From Mariprofundus ferrinatatus (GTDB lineage: Bacteria; Pseudomonadota; Zetaproteobacteria; Mariprofundales; Mariprofundaceae), in NCBI RefSeq assembly GCF_002795825.1, contig NZ_CP018800.1, positions 682,001 through 746,000 on the forward strand: a stretch of 64,000 nucleotides of DNA. The letters run 5' to 3'. The position numbers and the translations under genes were made by a program. Every line of letters begins with the position of its first letter. The stretch's first letter is position 1. Under the pieces are notes generated by a model that saw only the letters and a program-made list of their open reading frames with translations, made no database searches and was not told the DNA's origin. Positions 16,773-25,753 of the stretch are shown here, piece by piece.

Positions 16773-17687
16773 ATGCTCTGGATTAAACTCCTTCTTTCTG
16801 CGCTGCTGCTTGGCTATCTCATATGGGCACTCGATCTCGCTGCTATTGTCGAGCTACTGAAAACGGCCGACTGGTCGCTGGTCGTGGCTGCCACGTTATG
16901 CCTGATCATCGGCCAGATTTTCTCTGCCATCCGCTGGGCCTGGCTGGCACGGGGGCTCGGCCTGACCGTGCAGGTCGGGCGCAAGATCCAGCTCTATTTT
17001 CTCGGCATGTTTCTAAGCCTTTTCCTGCCATCGATTATCGGCGGCGATGTGGCGCGCGGTTATCTCCTGGCCAAAGGGCGGGCGAAGGCCGGCTGGCCGG
17101 CTGCAGCCAGTGTGATTCTCGAGCGTCTGAACGGCGTGGTGGGGCTGGCCATGGTGATCTCCTTCTGCATGCTCTTCCTCGATATCCCGGCGCACTGGGT
17201 CTGGCTCTGGAACGGTGGCCTGATGCTCGGATTCCTGCTGATGCTCAGCACCGGATTTTGGTGGCCGAAGCTTGCGGCCTCAGCATGGCAGGGAAAGCTC
17301 TCCGGCTGGAAGGAGCTTCAGATTGCCACACCTGAATTTTCAGCCGCATGGTGGAAAAGCCTGCCGGTGTCGCTTCTCTTCCAGTTGCTCGTCGTGCAGG
17401 CGCATGTGTTCCTTGGCGCTGCTGTAGGCTTGGAACTCTCCTGGTATGCCTACGGCTTTATCGTCTGCCTGATCGCGCTGGCATCGGCACTGCCTATATC
17501 ATTTAACGGTTTCGGAATTCGTGAGGCGGGCTATGTCGGCCTAGCCGTCTGGTTTGGCGGCGCATCCGAGGCAGCCGGTGCGATGGCCGCTCTCTGGGTG
17601 CTGGTGCTTCTGATCGCAGCGATTCCGGGCGGTATTGTGCTCTGGAAGCTCGGTGGTACGAAGGTTCTTCAGAAAGAAACGAACTGA
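16773..17687 (+). CDS. flippase-like / lysylphosphatidylglycerol synthase TM-domain protein
   Basis: Integral membrane protein of 304 residues with about eight helices, matching the LPG_synthase_TM (UPF0104) family: SAIRWAWLARGLGL, YFLGMFLSLFLPSIIGGDVARGYLL, SVILERLNGVVGL and PISFNGFGIREAGYV. The catalytic lysyl transferase domain of MprF is absent, so this is only the membrane part. Such proteins accompany glycosyltransferases and are suspected lipid or lipid-linked sugar translocators. It completes a cluster with the two upstream glycosyltransferases. Confidence 0.82.
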   Translation: MLWIKLLLSALLLGYLIWALDLAAIVELLKTADWSLVVAATLCLIIGQIFSAIRWAWLARGLGLTVQVGRKIQLYFLGMFLSLFLPSIIGGDVARGYLLAKGRAKAGWPAAASVILERLNGVVGLAMVISFCMLFLDIPAHWVWLWNGGLMLGFLLMLSTGFWWPKLAASAWQGKLSGWKELQIATPEFSAAWWKSLPVSLLFQLLVVQAHVFLGAAVGLELSWYAYGFIVCLIALASALPISFNGFGIREAGYVGLAVWFGGASEAAGAMAALWVLVLLIAAIPGGIVLWKLGGTKVLQKETN

Positions 17688-17752
17688 TTTCCTATGGCTG
17701 TTTCCGGCCAACTACGGTCATTCGAAGTTCAGCAAATAAGGTAAGGCCGCTC

Positions 17753-18706
17753 TTATCGCGGTATGAATATGCTTGAACTTTCTGCATCACAGGTTCCCCC
17801 TATAATGGCACTTACCTGAAATTGATCGTGGGTTGATGGTGAGTCCACGGCGCTTAAGTAGGCATGAAGAGTTATATCCCTATTACCCTGTTCAATTTCT
17901 TCAATAAGTGCTGCGCCAATTCTGATGTGATCAACATCGAGATGTGATCCCGGATGAATCACATCATTTGTATTTCCGCCATAGACAAGGTTGCCAGCTA
18001 GGGCGGTGATCACCGAAACCAGACCTCGATTGCAGTTTCCATCAATGCCGTAGGTTGATCGAGAAATGCAGGGCGGGTCTGACATAATGCGCAAAGATGG
18101 AGCTATTGCTGATCCTCGGCCAATATTAATGAGTCTTAATAGGAATAGTTTGCTGGAGTGTTCATCACGGAGACCAGGGAGGACAAGGAGTCTCAACTTT
18201 GCCTGCTTCCTTTTCCCAAACATATCGGCAACTTCAAAGTGTTCCATCTTTAGGAACTTATCTCCGGAACGTTTGAAATACTGATCCAACGAAGCTTTGG
18301 CCATATGGGGGCCGGAATCGCTTTCAGGGACGATTGTGACAGCGAGTCCGCGCTCACCATCTGTGGGAACCCTTTTGTGAAGAACCCCGTTAATGGAGGG
18401 ACTCACTTCGCTGGTGAACTCATTCAGTTTGGAAACAAATCTGGCAACATTATCAATATCAACAATGCCTTGGGCGCAATCAATGCCATCTTCATTTGCT
18501 CTGGCGTCAACCCCCCAAACAACAATTCCACCTTCAGAATTGGCAAATCCAGACAGCGCTTTAGCTAGGTTCTTCCTGTCAGCCCTACCCATACTGGATT
18601 GTTCAACGCACTTAAAATCCAGATGAACCGTTTCTTCTTTTTGTTCGCTGATCCACTCCTGAATCAGTTCAAGGTTTATTCTTTCGTAAAGTTCCTTATG
18701 AGGCAT
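17753..18706 (-). CDS. AlbA_2 (Schlafen-type) putative DNA-binding/ATP-binding protein
   Basis: Protein of 317 residues. The N-terminal half has the AlbA_2 pattern: EETVHLDFKCVE, DRKNLAKALSGFANSEGGIVVWGVDA, later FKRSGDKFLKM. This domain occurs in Schlafen-like and transcription-regulator-like proteins, many in accessory or defence loci. The C-terminal half (from about residue 175) is beta-rich, has no motif I recognise, and ends with polar sequence. It stands alone on the minus strand between envelope genes, and its base composition looks more AT-rich than its neighbours, suggesting acquisition. No nuclease or toxin partner is adjacent. Function unknown. Confidence 0.7.
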   Translation of the reverse strand: MPHKELYERINLELIQEWISEQKEETVHLDFKCVEQSSMGRADRKNLAKALSGFANSEGGIVVWGVDARANEDGIDCAQGIVDIDNVARFVSKLNEFTSEVSPSINGVLHKRVPTDGERGLAVTIVPESDSGPHMAKASLDQYFKRSGDKFLKMEHFEVADMFGKRKQAKLRLLVLPGLRDEHSSKLFLLRLINIGRGSAIAPSLRIMSDPPCISRSTYGIDGNCNRGLVSVITALAGNLVYGGNTNDVIHPGSHLDVDHIRIGAALIEEIEQGNRDITLHAYLSAVDSPSTHDQFQVSAIIGGTCDAESSSIFIPR

Positions 18707-18818
18707 GTTTGCATCCCCCCTATGGCAAAGGAATGTACCCTAAATCTCAAGTTACTGCATGTCCGGTTTTGGCCGCACCGAAGCTGCCACTCGAATCGTT
18801 TCATAATAATGGCCGATA

Positions 18819-19406
18819 TCAGGAGATCAGAAGCATCAGCCAGTGGGTCGGCAGGTAGATCAGCAGCGGAAAGCCGGCCATGAGCAGGGCGAGATAGAGG
18901 AGGGGAGGCAGGCGCTGCTGCGGCCTGTCGCCAAGCCCGTATACCCAATTCACATTCTCCTTCGGATTGCTGGCCAGATAACTGGCCGGCAGCACGATCC
19001 ACGCCAGCAGTGTCTGCCAGAGCAGTGCCCGCCCATCATAGCCGAGAGCGAAGACCATCCAGAGCAAAAGCAGCGGAAGGAAGATATGGAAGAGTGAGAG
19101 GGCGCGCAGGTAGCGCGGAAGCCGTTGATCGAACATGTAGTTGGCCAGCCCGCCAATCGGCCTGCCGGTAAGCACTCCTGAGAAGAAGCCGACATTCCAG
19201 AGTATCTCCGGCAGCAGTACGGCCAGCAGCATCATACTGGCCAACAGCGAGCTCTCGAGCCAGAGCGCCGGCACGGCGAGGACCAGGGCAATATCGGAGA
19301 ACCAGAGATAATTGCTTGGGCCATATTTGAACCAGTAGATCACGAGGGTGACCGCCACAAAGAGCGAATAGGCGACCTTCAGCCAGAGCGGCAGAAGTTC
19401 GGTCAA
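18819..19406 (-). CDS. conserved integral membrane protein, unknown function
   Basis: Hydrophobic protein of 195 residues with five to six predicted membrane helices. Distinctive segments include YWFKYGPSNYLWFSDIALVL, VPALWLESSLLASM and SNPKENVNWVYGLG. I recognise this as a recurring hypothetical family but no function is known to me. The start is TTG at 19406. It lies downstream of the M24 peptidase on the same strand, with about 30 nt between them. Confidence 0.65.
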   Translation of the reverse strand: MTELLPLWLKVAYSLFVAVTLVIYWFKYGPSNYLWFSDIALVLAVPALWLESSLLASMMLLAVLLPEILWNVGFFSGVLTGRPIGGLANYMFDQRLPRYLRALSLFHIFLPLLLLWMVFALGYDGRALLWQTLLAWIVLPASYLASNPKENVNWVYGLGDRPQQRLPPLLYLALLMAGFPLLIYLPTHWLMLLIS

Positions 19407-19436
19407 CGTATTCCCGTGCGCATGAAGAGTCTGCTA

Positions 19437-20564
19437 CTAGTCGATCTCAAGCCTGCGCTTGTGGTTGGTAAGGTTGTCGCAGCCGCCACCGCGCACCACC
19501 ACCATATCCTCGATGCGTACACCGCCGAGGCCCGGGTAGTAGAGGCCGGGCTCGACAGTAACCACCTGGCCTGCCTTGAGAATGTCGCTTTTCACCGAGA
19601 TGCGCGGCGCTTCATGGATCTGCAGGCCAACACCGTGGCCGGTGCCGTGGAAGAAGCCGGTCTGCCTGCCGCGGATCATTTTTGTGGGGTAGCCCTGCCT
19701 GTCGAAGTGGGTCGTAATCGCCTGATGAACTGCAGAGCCATCAATACCTGCCTGTACCATCGACAGGCCGATATCCTGCCCTTCACGCACGGTGTTATAG
19801 AGCTTCCTGACCTCCGGGGTTGCCTTGCCTTTGACATAGGTGCGCGTCATGTCTCCCCAGTAACCAGTTGATAATACGCGCGGGAAAATATCGATGATGA
19901 TCGGCTGATGCGCCCGGATAAAGCCGCTGCCGACGTTATGCGGATCGGCTCCCTCTTTTCCGCAGGCGACAATCGTGTGGGCAGGCATGGCGCCGTTGCC
20001 GATCAGGAAGGTTTCGATGGCGCGACGAACATCGGCAGCTTTCACCTTTTTGCCTGACTGGCTATCGCGCAGGATGCCGTCACTGCCAACAGAGCAGGCC
20101 GCCAGATAGTTTTCAGCCTGCATCATGGATTGCCTGGTCAGCTTCTCCGCATATGCAAGATGTCTGATCTCCAGTTCGGTTTTGACTGCACGTTCCGGAA
20201 AGAAAGCGCCTTCGCTGGCCCTGACCTCAAACCCCCATGATTTCAGCTGTTCGGCATAACCGAACGGGAAATGCGGAGGCACTTCAATTTTCTTTAACTT
20301 GCGCTCCTCGAGAAAGGCGGCAGCTACAGCGGCAAGGCCGCTGCGGCCGGCATTCTCTGCAGACAGTCTGAAGAGGGCATCAAGATGTATATGGTCGAAA
20401 TTGGAATCTTTGCGGGCACGATCTACCTCGAGCGGGGAGAAAAGGCCATGCCACTCGCTGTTCATCTCGACTGCGATAAAGGCATCGGGAACAAAGATGC
20501 CCGCGACATAGAGCATGTCCGCATCATGTTCAGAATCAGCAATGATAAGTCGGGCTTCAGTCAT
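19437..20564 (-). CDS. M24 family metallopeptidase (Xaa-Pro aminopeptidase-like)
   Basis: Peptidase of 375 residues with a creatinase-like N-terminal domain and a pita-bread catalytic domain. Metal ligands are visible as Asp in IIIDIFPR, Asp in GYWGDMTRTYVKG, His in GFFHGTGHGVGLQIHEAP, and two Glu in TVEPGLYYPGLGGVRIED. It probably releases N-terminal residues before proline from peptides in the cytoplasm. The start overlaps the end of the yihY gene by 8 nt, so the two are likely translated together. The exact specificity is not inferable. Confidence 0.9.
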   Translation of the reverse strand: MTEARLIIADSEHDADMLYVAGIFVPDAFIAVEMNSEWHGLFSPLEVDRARKDSNFDHIHLDALFRLSAENAGRSGLAAVAAAFLEERKLKKIEVPPHFPFGYAEQLKSWGFEVRASEGAFFPERAVKTELEIRHLAYAEKLTRQSMMQAENYLAACSVGSDGILRDSQSGKKVKAADVRRAIETFLIGNGAMPAHTIVACGKEGADPHNVGSGFIRAHQPIIIDIFPRVLSTGYWGDMTRTYVKGKATPEVRKLYNTVREGQDIGLSMVQAGIDGSAVHQAITTHFDRQGYPTKMIRGRQTGFFHGTGHGVGLQIHEAPRISVKSDILKAGQVVTVEPGLYYPGLGGVRIEDMVVVRGGGCDNLTNHKRRLEID

Positions 20565-21936
20565 TCATCGACTCGTTCAGAACCTCTTCCAGGGCATCAT
20601 CCTTCTCCTGTTCCCGCTCCATGATATCCTTGATGTTCATGCCCTTTAGCAGGCCGGAACGTTCACGGCCCAAACGGAAATAGAGTCCTGCAAGCTGACG
20701 GCCCAGCGAGGTCTCCTGCCACTCCTCAGGGACCTCCATCGGCACCTCGTTCAGGCGGAGAAAAATCTCGTACAGGCTCATCTGCTCGGCATCAAATCCC
20801 GGCACCCAGCCCGGCGCTTCATCGCCTGACTCGGTGTAGCGAAGCAACTTGATGGTGCAGAGCGTGTCCAGCCACTCCTGCAGAATATTGTTCGGCAGAT
20901 CAGTCTCTTCAATCAGGTGCCCCATCTTTAACGTGCTTCCTGCACGAACTGCCTGGGCAGCCCGCAGCAGGATAAGGTGCGAGAAGAATTGACGGATACC
21001 CGGCTGCTGGAAGCTGCTCTGCTGCCGGTGCGACTGCTCGGGGTGCTGCAGACAGAAGGCAACCTCGGAGCCGATCAATACGACCACCCAGACCAGATAG
21101 ATCCAGATTAGGAAGACCGGCAATGTGGACAGGGCCCCGTAAAGGCGTTCGTAGTCGACTACTTCGGTAACATAGAATGCGAAGCCGAATTTGGTCCATT
21201 CGAACAGTGCGCCTGCCACCAGGCCGCCGACGGCAGCATAGCGGAAGGGCACCGAGGTGTTTGGCAATACGCTGTACATGGTCGCCATGGCCAGCGAGGA
21301 CATCAGCCATGGCACAAGAAACGGTGCTTCCCGGATATAGGAGGCGCCTTCAGCCACCTCTTTGATGACCGGCAGGGCCGTGAAGTATGAGGTGATGGTG
21401 ATGGAGGCGCCGATCAGGATCGGGGCAAGCGTGAGCGTTGCCCAGAAGGTGACAAACTTGGAGAGCCATGCACGGGCGCGGGTAATACGCCAGATATCAT
21501 TGAATGCCTCCTCAATCGTGTTGAGCAGGGCGGTGGCAGTGAAGAGAAGTCCGAGCACACCGAATACGGAGATGGCGGTGGTTTTATCGGCGACGGTGCC
21601 CAGATAGTCCTGTACGACCTGCTGGCTGGTGGGCAGCAGGTACTCCAGCAGTGAGTTGCTGATGCTGCCAGCCATCGCATCAAATGCCTGGAAGCTTGTG
21701 AATACAGAAATTCCGAGTGCAACCATCGGCACGATTGCCAGCAGTGACGCATAGGCGAGGGCTGAGGCACGCTGGATACAGCGATCGTCGATAAAGCGCA
21801 TAATGACCCGGTAGGCAAAACGCAGAAGGTGGGTGGCGTGGCGATAGAGGGCGGGAAGGCTGGCAATATCTGCAACATCCATTTCCAGGGCTTTGGAAAG
21901 CTGCTGTGAAAGTTTCGGTTTTTTTGAACCGGCCAT
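20557..21936 (-). CDS. YihY/BrkB family inner membrane protein
   Basis: About 459 residues with roughly six membrane helices in the first 290. Family marks are RASALAYASLLAIVPMVALG, LFTATALLNTIEEAFNDIW, SSLAMATMYSVLPNTSVPFRYAAVGGLVAGALFEW and YGALSTLPVFLIWIYLVWVVVLIGSEV. The C-terminal cytoplasmic part looks like a winged-helix regulator followed by an acidic tail. The family was once annotated as RNase BN, wrongly. I chose the ATG at 21936, which has AGGAGG 5 nt upstream; an ATG at 21969 would add 11 residues. Function unknown, perhaps transport or envelope maintenance. Confidence 0.85.
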   Translation of the reverse strand: MAGSKKPKLSQQLSKALEMDVADIASLPALYRHATHLLRFAYRVIMRFIDDRCIQRASALAYASLLAIVPMVALGISVFTSFQAFDAMAGSISNSLLEYLLPTSQQVVQDYLGTVADKTTAISVFGVLGLLFTATALLNTIEEAFNDIWRITRARAWLSKFVTFWATLTLAPILIGASITITSYFTALPVIKEVAEGASYIREAPFLVPWLMSSLAMATMYSVLPNTSVPFRYAAVGGLVAGALFEWTKFGFAFYVTEVVDYERLYGALSTLPVFLIWIYLVWVVVLIGSEVAFCLQHPEQSHRQQSSFQQPGIRQFFSHLILLRAAQAVRAGSTLKMGHLIEETDLPNNILQEWLDTLCTIKLLRYTESGDEAPGWVPGFDAEQMSLYEIFLRLNEVPMEVPEEWQETSLGRQLAGLYFRLGRERSGLLKGMNIKDIMEREQEKDDALEEVLNESMND

Positions 21937-22188
21937 GCCATCCTCCTGAAAATATCGCGCTATGTTCACTATCTTAGTGGATTACAAAGAGAATAAAAGA
22001 GAAAACATGGTTGATTCGGCGATGCAATGATCTCCTTTGCGATGAAGAAAAGCCGGACTCAGCAGGGGAGTGCGCCGCACATGGTTACGCCACGGCGGCT
22101 GGTGTAGCGGATCGGAACTGCATCGATCCCGATATATTCAGATGGAGTTCAATGAAGGCGGTTTTTTGCCGGAGGGGTTGGGGCTTGT

Positions 22189-23838
22189 TTAAGACCTGTT
22201 TTTGTTGCGAATATAACTCTCGAATTCGTCAGCAGGCAGTGGTTTGCTGAAGTAGTAGCCCTGGATTTGGTTGCAGTTGTGCGTTTTCAGCCAGTTGTGC
22301 TGGTCGGAATCCTCAACCCCTTCACAGATGACATTAAGATTCAGGTTGTGCGACAGCCCGATAATCGCTGCGACGATTTTTGCATCATCATTGCTGTTGG
22401 TTACATTATCGATAAATGATTTGTCGATTTTCAATTTGTTGATCGGGAAGCGCTTCAGGTAGCTGAGGGATGAATAGCCGGTGCCAAAATCATCAATCGC
22501 CAGATCAAGCCCCATCTCCGAAAGTAGCTCCAGCTGCTTAATCGTGCTGTTAATGTCGTTCATGATGATGCTTTCGGTGATTTCCATCTCTAGAGCGTTT
22601 GCGTTCAGTCCGACCGAGTCCAGTGCCCTGCGAATCTTGGCAATCAGTTCCCGGTCGGAGAATTGGCGCGCCGAGAGATTGACTGCAACTTTCAATCCTG
22701 TCAGTCCCGCCTCTCCGCTATTCTGCCATGCTTTGGTCTGACGGCAGGCCTCATGCACGACCCATTCACCGATGGGGGCAATCAAACCGGTCTCTTCGGC
22801 AACCGGAATGAAATGGAACGGAGGCATCATGCCTTTCTCAGGATGGTGCCAGCGAATCAGGGCCTCCATGCCCAGAACTTCGCCAGTATGGGTGTGAACC
22901 TGGGGCTGGTAGTGAAGCACAAACTCATCGCGCTCAATCGCCTTTCGCATGGCGCTTTCAAGGCTTAATCGATTGATGGCGGATCTCTGGATGGATGGCT
23001 TGAAGAACTGATAGCTGTTTCGCCCTTCAGATTTCACTTTATACATCGACTCTTCCGCATGCTGAAGAAGAGATTCGCTGTCCTCGCCATCGCCGGGGAA
23101 GATAACGATCCCGGTGCTGATGGTGACAAACACCTCCTGCCCGTCGATATCAAAGGGTGTCTCCAGGGTGCGCATTAATTTCCTGGTAACCAAACTTGCA
23201 TCTTCCGGATGGGCCAGCTTGGCAAGCAGTATGGCAAACTGGTTGCTGCCAAGGCTTGCAATGACGTCATTGCCCCGCAGCTGGCCTTCCAGTCGCTCAG
23301 CAATCAAACGCAGCAAGGCGTCGCCTTTGCTATAACCCAGGGAGTCGTTGACCACCTTGAAATTGTCAATGTCGATCAGGAGTACGCCGAGCTGAAAGTT
23401 TTGCCGTTTGGCGTTTTCCTGCTCCTGGGCCAGTATCCCTTTAAACAGATGGCGGTTAGGCAGTTGCGTATTCTGATCGTAGGAGCTTGATCTCTCTTCT
23501 GTATCCCGGGCTTCGATAATATGAATGTAGTGCGTGATATTGCCCTGTTCATCTGAAGCGGAAACGGTGGTTCGAACGGTATTGAGCGTGGAGTTATCTT
23601 TTTTTCTGAGGTTTATATGCGATGTCCAGATACCTTCATTCTCCGGACTCTCCAGTTCGGGGTGCTCAAATACTTCTGCTTGTTGTGGTTCAGGATAGAG
23701 CAGGCTTGATGGTTGTCCGAGCAGGTTTTCCTTGGAGTAGCCTGTTAAGGCGCTGAAAGCTGCATTGATGCGTATGATTCGATGCTCTTTATCAGTAATC
23801 ATGACAGCACCGGAAACAGGCTTGTGTTCAATACTCAT
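22189..23838 (-). CDS. PAS-GGDEF-EAL protein with degenerate GGDEF, probable c-di-GMP phosphodiesterase
   Basis: Cytoplasmic protein of 549 residues with no membrane segment. An N-terminal PAS domain (ITDKEHRIIRINAAFSALTGYSKENLLG) is followed by a GGDEF domain near 120-280, whose active-site loop reads LGSNQF instead of GGDEF, so cyclase activity is probably lost. The EAL domain is complete by eye: MEALIRWHHPEKG, NLSARQF, MEITESI, IDDFGTGYSSLSYLKRFP and LKIDKSFI. The most likely activity is c-di-GMP hydrolysis, with the GGDEF domain perhaps binding GTP. The start ATG at 23838 has only a weak ribosome site. Confidence 0.9.
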   Translation of the reverse strand: MSIEHKPVSGAVMITDKEHRIIRINAAFSALTGYSKENLLGQPSSLLYPEPQQAEVFEHPELESPENEGIWTSHINLRKKDNSTLNTVRTTVSASDEQGNITHYIHIIEARDTEERSSSYDQNTQLPNRHLFKGILAQEQENAKRQNFQLGVLLIDIDNFKVVNDSLGYSKGDALLRLIAERLEGQLRGNDVIASLGSNQFAILLAKLAHPEDASLVTRKLMRTLETPFDIDGQEVFVTISTGIVIFPGDGEDSESLLQHAEESMYKVKSEGRNSYQFFKPSIQRSAINRLSLESAMRKAIERDEFVLHYQPQVHTHTGEVLGMEALIRWHHPEKGMMPPFHFIPVAEETGLIAPIGEWVVHEACRQTKAWQNSGEAGLTGLKVAVNLSARQFSDRELIAKIRRALDSVGLNANALEMEITESIIMNDINSTIKQLELLSEMGLDLAIDDFGTGYSSLSYLKRFPINKLKIDKSFIDNVTNSNDDAKIVAAIIGLSHNLNLNVICEGVEDSDQHNWLKTHNCNQIQGYYFSKPLPADEFESYIRNKNRS

Positions 23839-24120
23839 TCTGACCGCAGTCTCTCTTTTCGACTCGAACTGACATTCATGGAGGCACCTTGATCCCCGGA
23901 AAATGATATTGCTTCTTTGCCATTGGACAGGCCAGATTCAGCTGGCCGCTGGGGCTGTGGAGCCACGTGTCATTTAACGGTCAGGGTCCGGGAATCTTTA
24001 ATTAAGTGTAAACCATGTCAGTCGAATATCAAGGTGAGTGGGGAAGCGCTTGCTGTTCCCTGTACGGATCATCGTTTCAATGACCAGGATAAGCTGGTTC
24101 GGAACTGTTTTGCGGATAAA
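23839..24120. other. intergenic region with no recognised gene
   Basis: About 280 bases upstream of the PAS-EAL gene (minus strand) and downstream of the terminator of the small Cys/His gene. I looked for a c-di-GMP (GEMM-type) aptamer here and did not find its conserved blocks. It probably holds the PAS-EAL promoter. Confidence 0.4.
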
Positions 24121-24147
24121 AAAAGCCGCCCGGAAGGCGGCTTTTAA
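24117..24147 (-). terminator. rho-independent terminator of the small Cys/His protein gene
   Basis: Perfect 10-bp stem AAAAGCCGCC / GGCGGCTTTT (24121-24130 and 24136-24145) with a 5-base loop. On the minus strand it ends in a run of seven T. It lies 20 nt past the stop of the minus-strand gene at 24168. Confidence 0.88.
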
Positions 24148-24167
24148 TGAATTGAGATAAAGGTTGG

Positions 24168-24341
24168 TTACTTTTCGGTTGAGCAGACCAGCTCTTCTTC
24201 GACTTTACCGGCCTCAATTTCATCAATGATTCTCTGGTAGTGCTCGTTCACAGGGCAGCCGCAGGTGTGCTGGGATGTTGCGTGCAGGCGAGCCTGTTCA
24301 ATATGCCACTGTGCAACTTTCAGGTGTTGATCAACGTTCAT
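24168..24341 (-). CDS. small Cys/His-containing protein, unknown function
   Basis: Protein of 57 residues starting at ATG 24341, with AGAGGA about 6 nt upstream and a strong terminator downstream, so it looks like a real single-gene unit. The frame stays open upstream but no sensible start is found there. The sequence has a helical start, then SQHTCGCPVNEHYQRIIDEIE and a final Cys in LVCSTEK. The CxC with nearby His could bind metal, which is inference. I do not recognise the family. Confidence 0.65.
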   Translation of the reverse strand: MNVDQHLKVAQWHIEQARLHATSQHTCGCPVNEHYQRIIDEIEAGKVEEELVCSTEK

Positions 24342-24599
24342 GTGATATCCTCTACTTAAAACTTCGTTGTTTGCATCGGTATGCAATGTAAGCGAAAGCC
24401 TAGCAGTTGTAGTGGTAAATAAAAAGTTGAAGGCGCGGGTTGATGCCCCTTTCATTTTTGCGGCGATTGCCTGGTCCTGGAACGGAAAATTCGGCTGCTT
24501 TGAAATTGCAGGTGGAACTGCTATTGCAGATGGATAAGTATTGCTCTTGTGTTGCATGCTCGGCAAACCATGAAATATTTGTAGCAGCAGGGAGATGGA

Positions 24600-24881
24600 A
24601 TGGCCAATCAGCAAAAAAGTACCTGGAAACCCGGCAAAAGGGACATGTTGTTTCTTGGTGTCGTGGCTGCTGTAGTGCTGGTGCTGGTGCTGGGGAGCGG
24701 GGAACGAAAAACCAATCCGGTTCCTAACGATGAGGTGCATCAGGGCGCCTCTACCATGGCAGAGTGCATGGGTTGCCACGGCAATGAGGGCGTGCGCCCG
24801 CAACCGAAAGGACATATTCAGGGCGGGCAGTGTTTCCAGTGCCACCTTCAGCCAGAGGGCTGGCGAGGAGCTGCCAGGTGA
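24600..24881 (+). CDS. small membrane-anchored diheme cytochrome c
   Basis: Protein of 93 residues. A basic N-terminus (WKPGKRD) leads to a single hydrophobic anchor of about 17 residues. A short periplasmic part then holds two heme-binding motifs, CMGCH and CFQCH, with further His residues (EVHQGAS, KGHIQGG) that could serve as distal ligands. AGGGAG precedes the ATG. It would be an electron carrier on the periplasmic face of the inner membrane. It overlaps nadK by 4 nt (GTGA), an unusual partnership. Its redox partner is unknown. Confidence 0.82.
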   Translation: MANQQKSTWKPGKRDMLFLGVVAAVVLVLVLGSGERKTNPVPNDEVHQGASTMAECMGCHGNEGVRPQPKGHIQGGQCFQCHLQPEGWRGAAR

Positions 24882-25753
24882 ATCGAATCGGCATCAGTGT
24901 CAAACCCAATGATCCGCGTGCCTGCGCACTCCTCTGTGAGCTGCATAAGTGGTTGATTGAACGCGACTGCTCAGTCTATGTGGATCATGAACTGCAGGTT
25001 TGTGCCGGCTGCTCAACCGGTTGCGATCGACTTCCCGTTTCCGAGATGCCAGACAAGGTGCAACTCATGATCGTGCTCGGCGGCGATGGCACACTGCTGC
25101 ACGCTGCGCGCGACTTTATCGGTTCGGATACACCGATTCTCGGCATCAATCTCGGTCGACTCGGCTTCCTCACCGATACGCCGGTTGGCCACATGTTTGA
25201 TGTGGTGGAAAAGATTCTGGGCGGCAACCTGAAGACGATTCGCCATTTTAGCCTCTGTGCAGAGGTGTGGCGGGGTGATGAGATGCTCGCCAGTGCCAGC
25301 GCCATGAACGATGTCGTGCTGGAGCGCCGGGGGCATCCGCGCATGATCGGATTCGAGATGTATGTGCATGATCGCTTTGTTTTCCGCATGCGCGGCGACG
25401 GGCTGATTCTGGCAACACCTGCCGGTTCCACCGCTTATGCGCTCTCTGCCGGAGGCCCTATTGTGCATCCGGCCATCGATGCGATCACTGTGGTCCCTGT
25501 ATGCCCGCATACGCTCTCCAATCGGCCCGTAGTGGTGCCCGCCGATGATCAGATTGAGCTGCATCTTGTGGAGTCCTCAACTGAATCTGCCGCCCTCAAT
25601 CTCGACGGTATTGAATTGATTCCTCTCGAACAGGGTGACCGCGTGGTGGTGAAAAAGAGAGGAACGGTCTCTCTTGTATACCTTCCGGATCGCCACTACT
25701 ACGAGGTGCTGAGAACCAAGCTGAAATGGGCAGGGCAGGTTGAAACCGGCTGA
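24878..25753 (+). CDS. nadK: NAD kinase
   Basis: Phosphorylates NAD to NADP. The core is LGGDGTLLHAARDF (GGDGT motif), followed by LGINLGRLGFLTD, SAMNDVVLERRGHPRM and the glycine-rich TPAGSTAYALSAGGPIVHP. The GTG at 24878 overlaps the stop of the diheme cytochrome gene and gives about 291 residues, the normal size; GAGGAG lies about 10 nt upstream. The next gene, recN, starts in a TGATG overlap, and nadK-recN adjacency is common in bacteria. Confidence 0.95.
   Translation: MNRIGISVKPNDPRACALLCELHKWLIERDCSVYVDHELQVCAGCSTGCDRLPVSEMPDKVQLMIVLGGDGTLLHAARDFIGSDTPILGINLGRLGFLTDTPVGHMFDVVEKILGGNLKTIRHFSLCAEVWRGDEMLASASAMNDVVLERRGHPRMIGFEMYVHDRFVFRMRGDGLILATPAGSTAYALSAGGPIVHPAIDAITVVPVCPHTLSNRPVVVPADDQIELHLVESSTESAALNLDGIELIPLEQGDRVVVKKRGTVSLVYLPDRHYYEVLRTKLKWAGQVETG

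Noticed and set aside
23839-24120. Possible c-di-GMP riboswitch upstream of the PAS-EAL gene
   Set aside because: The conserved GEMM-I blocks (CACGCACAGGGCAAACC-like and the tetraloop/receptor parts) are not present on either strand; only short resemblances occur.
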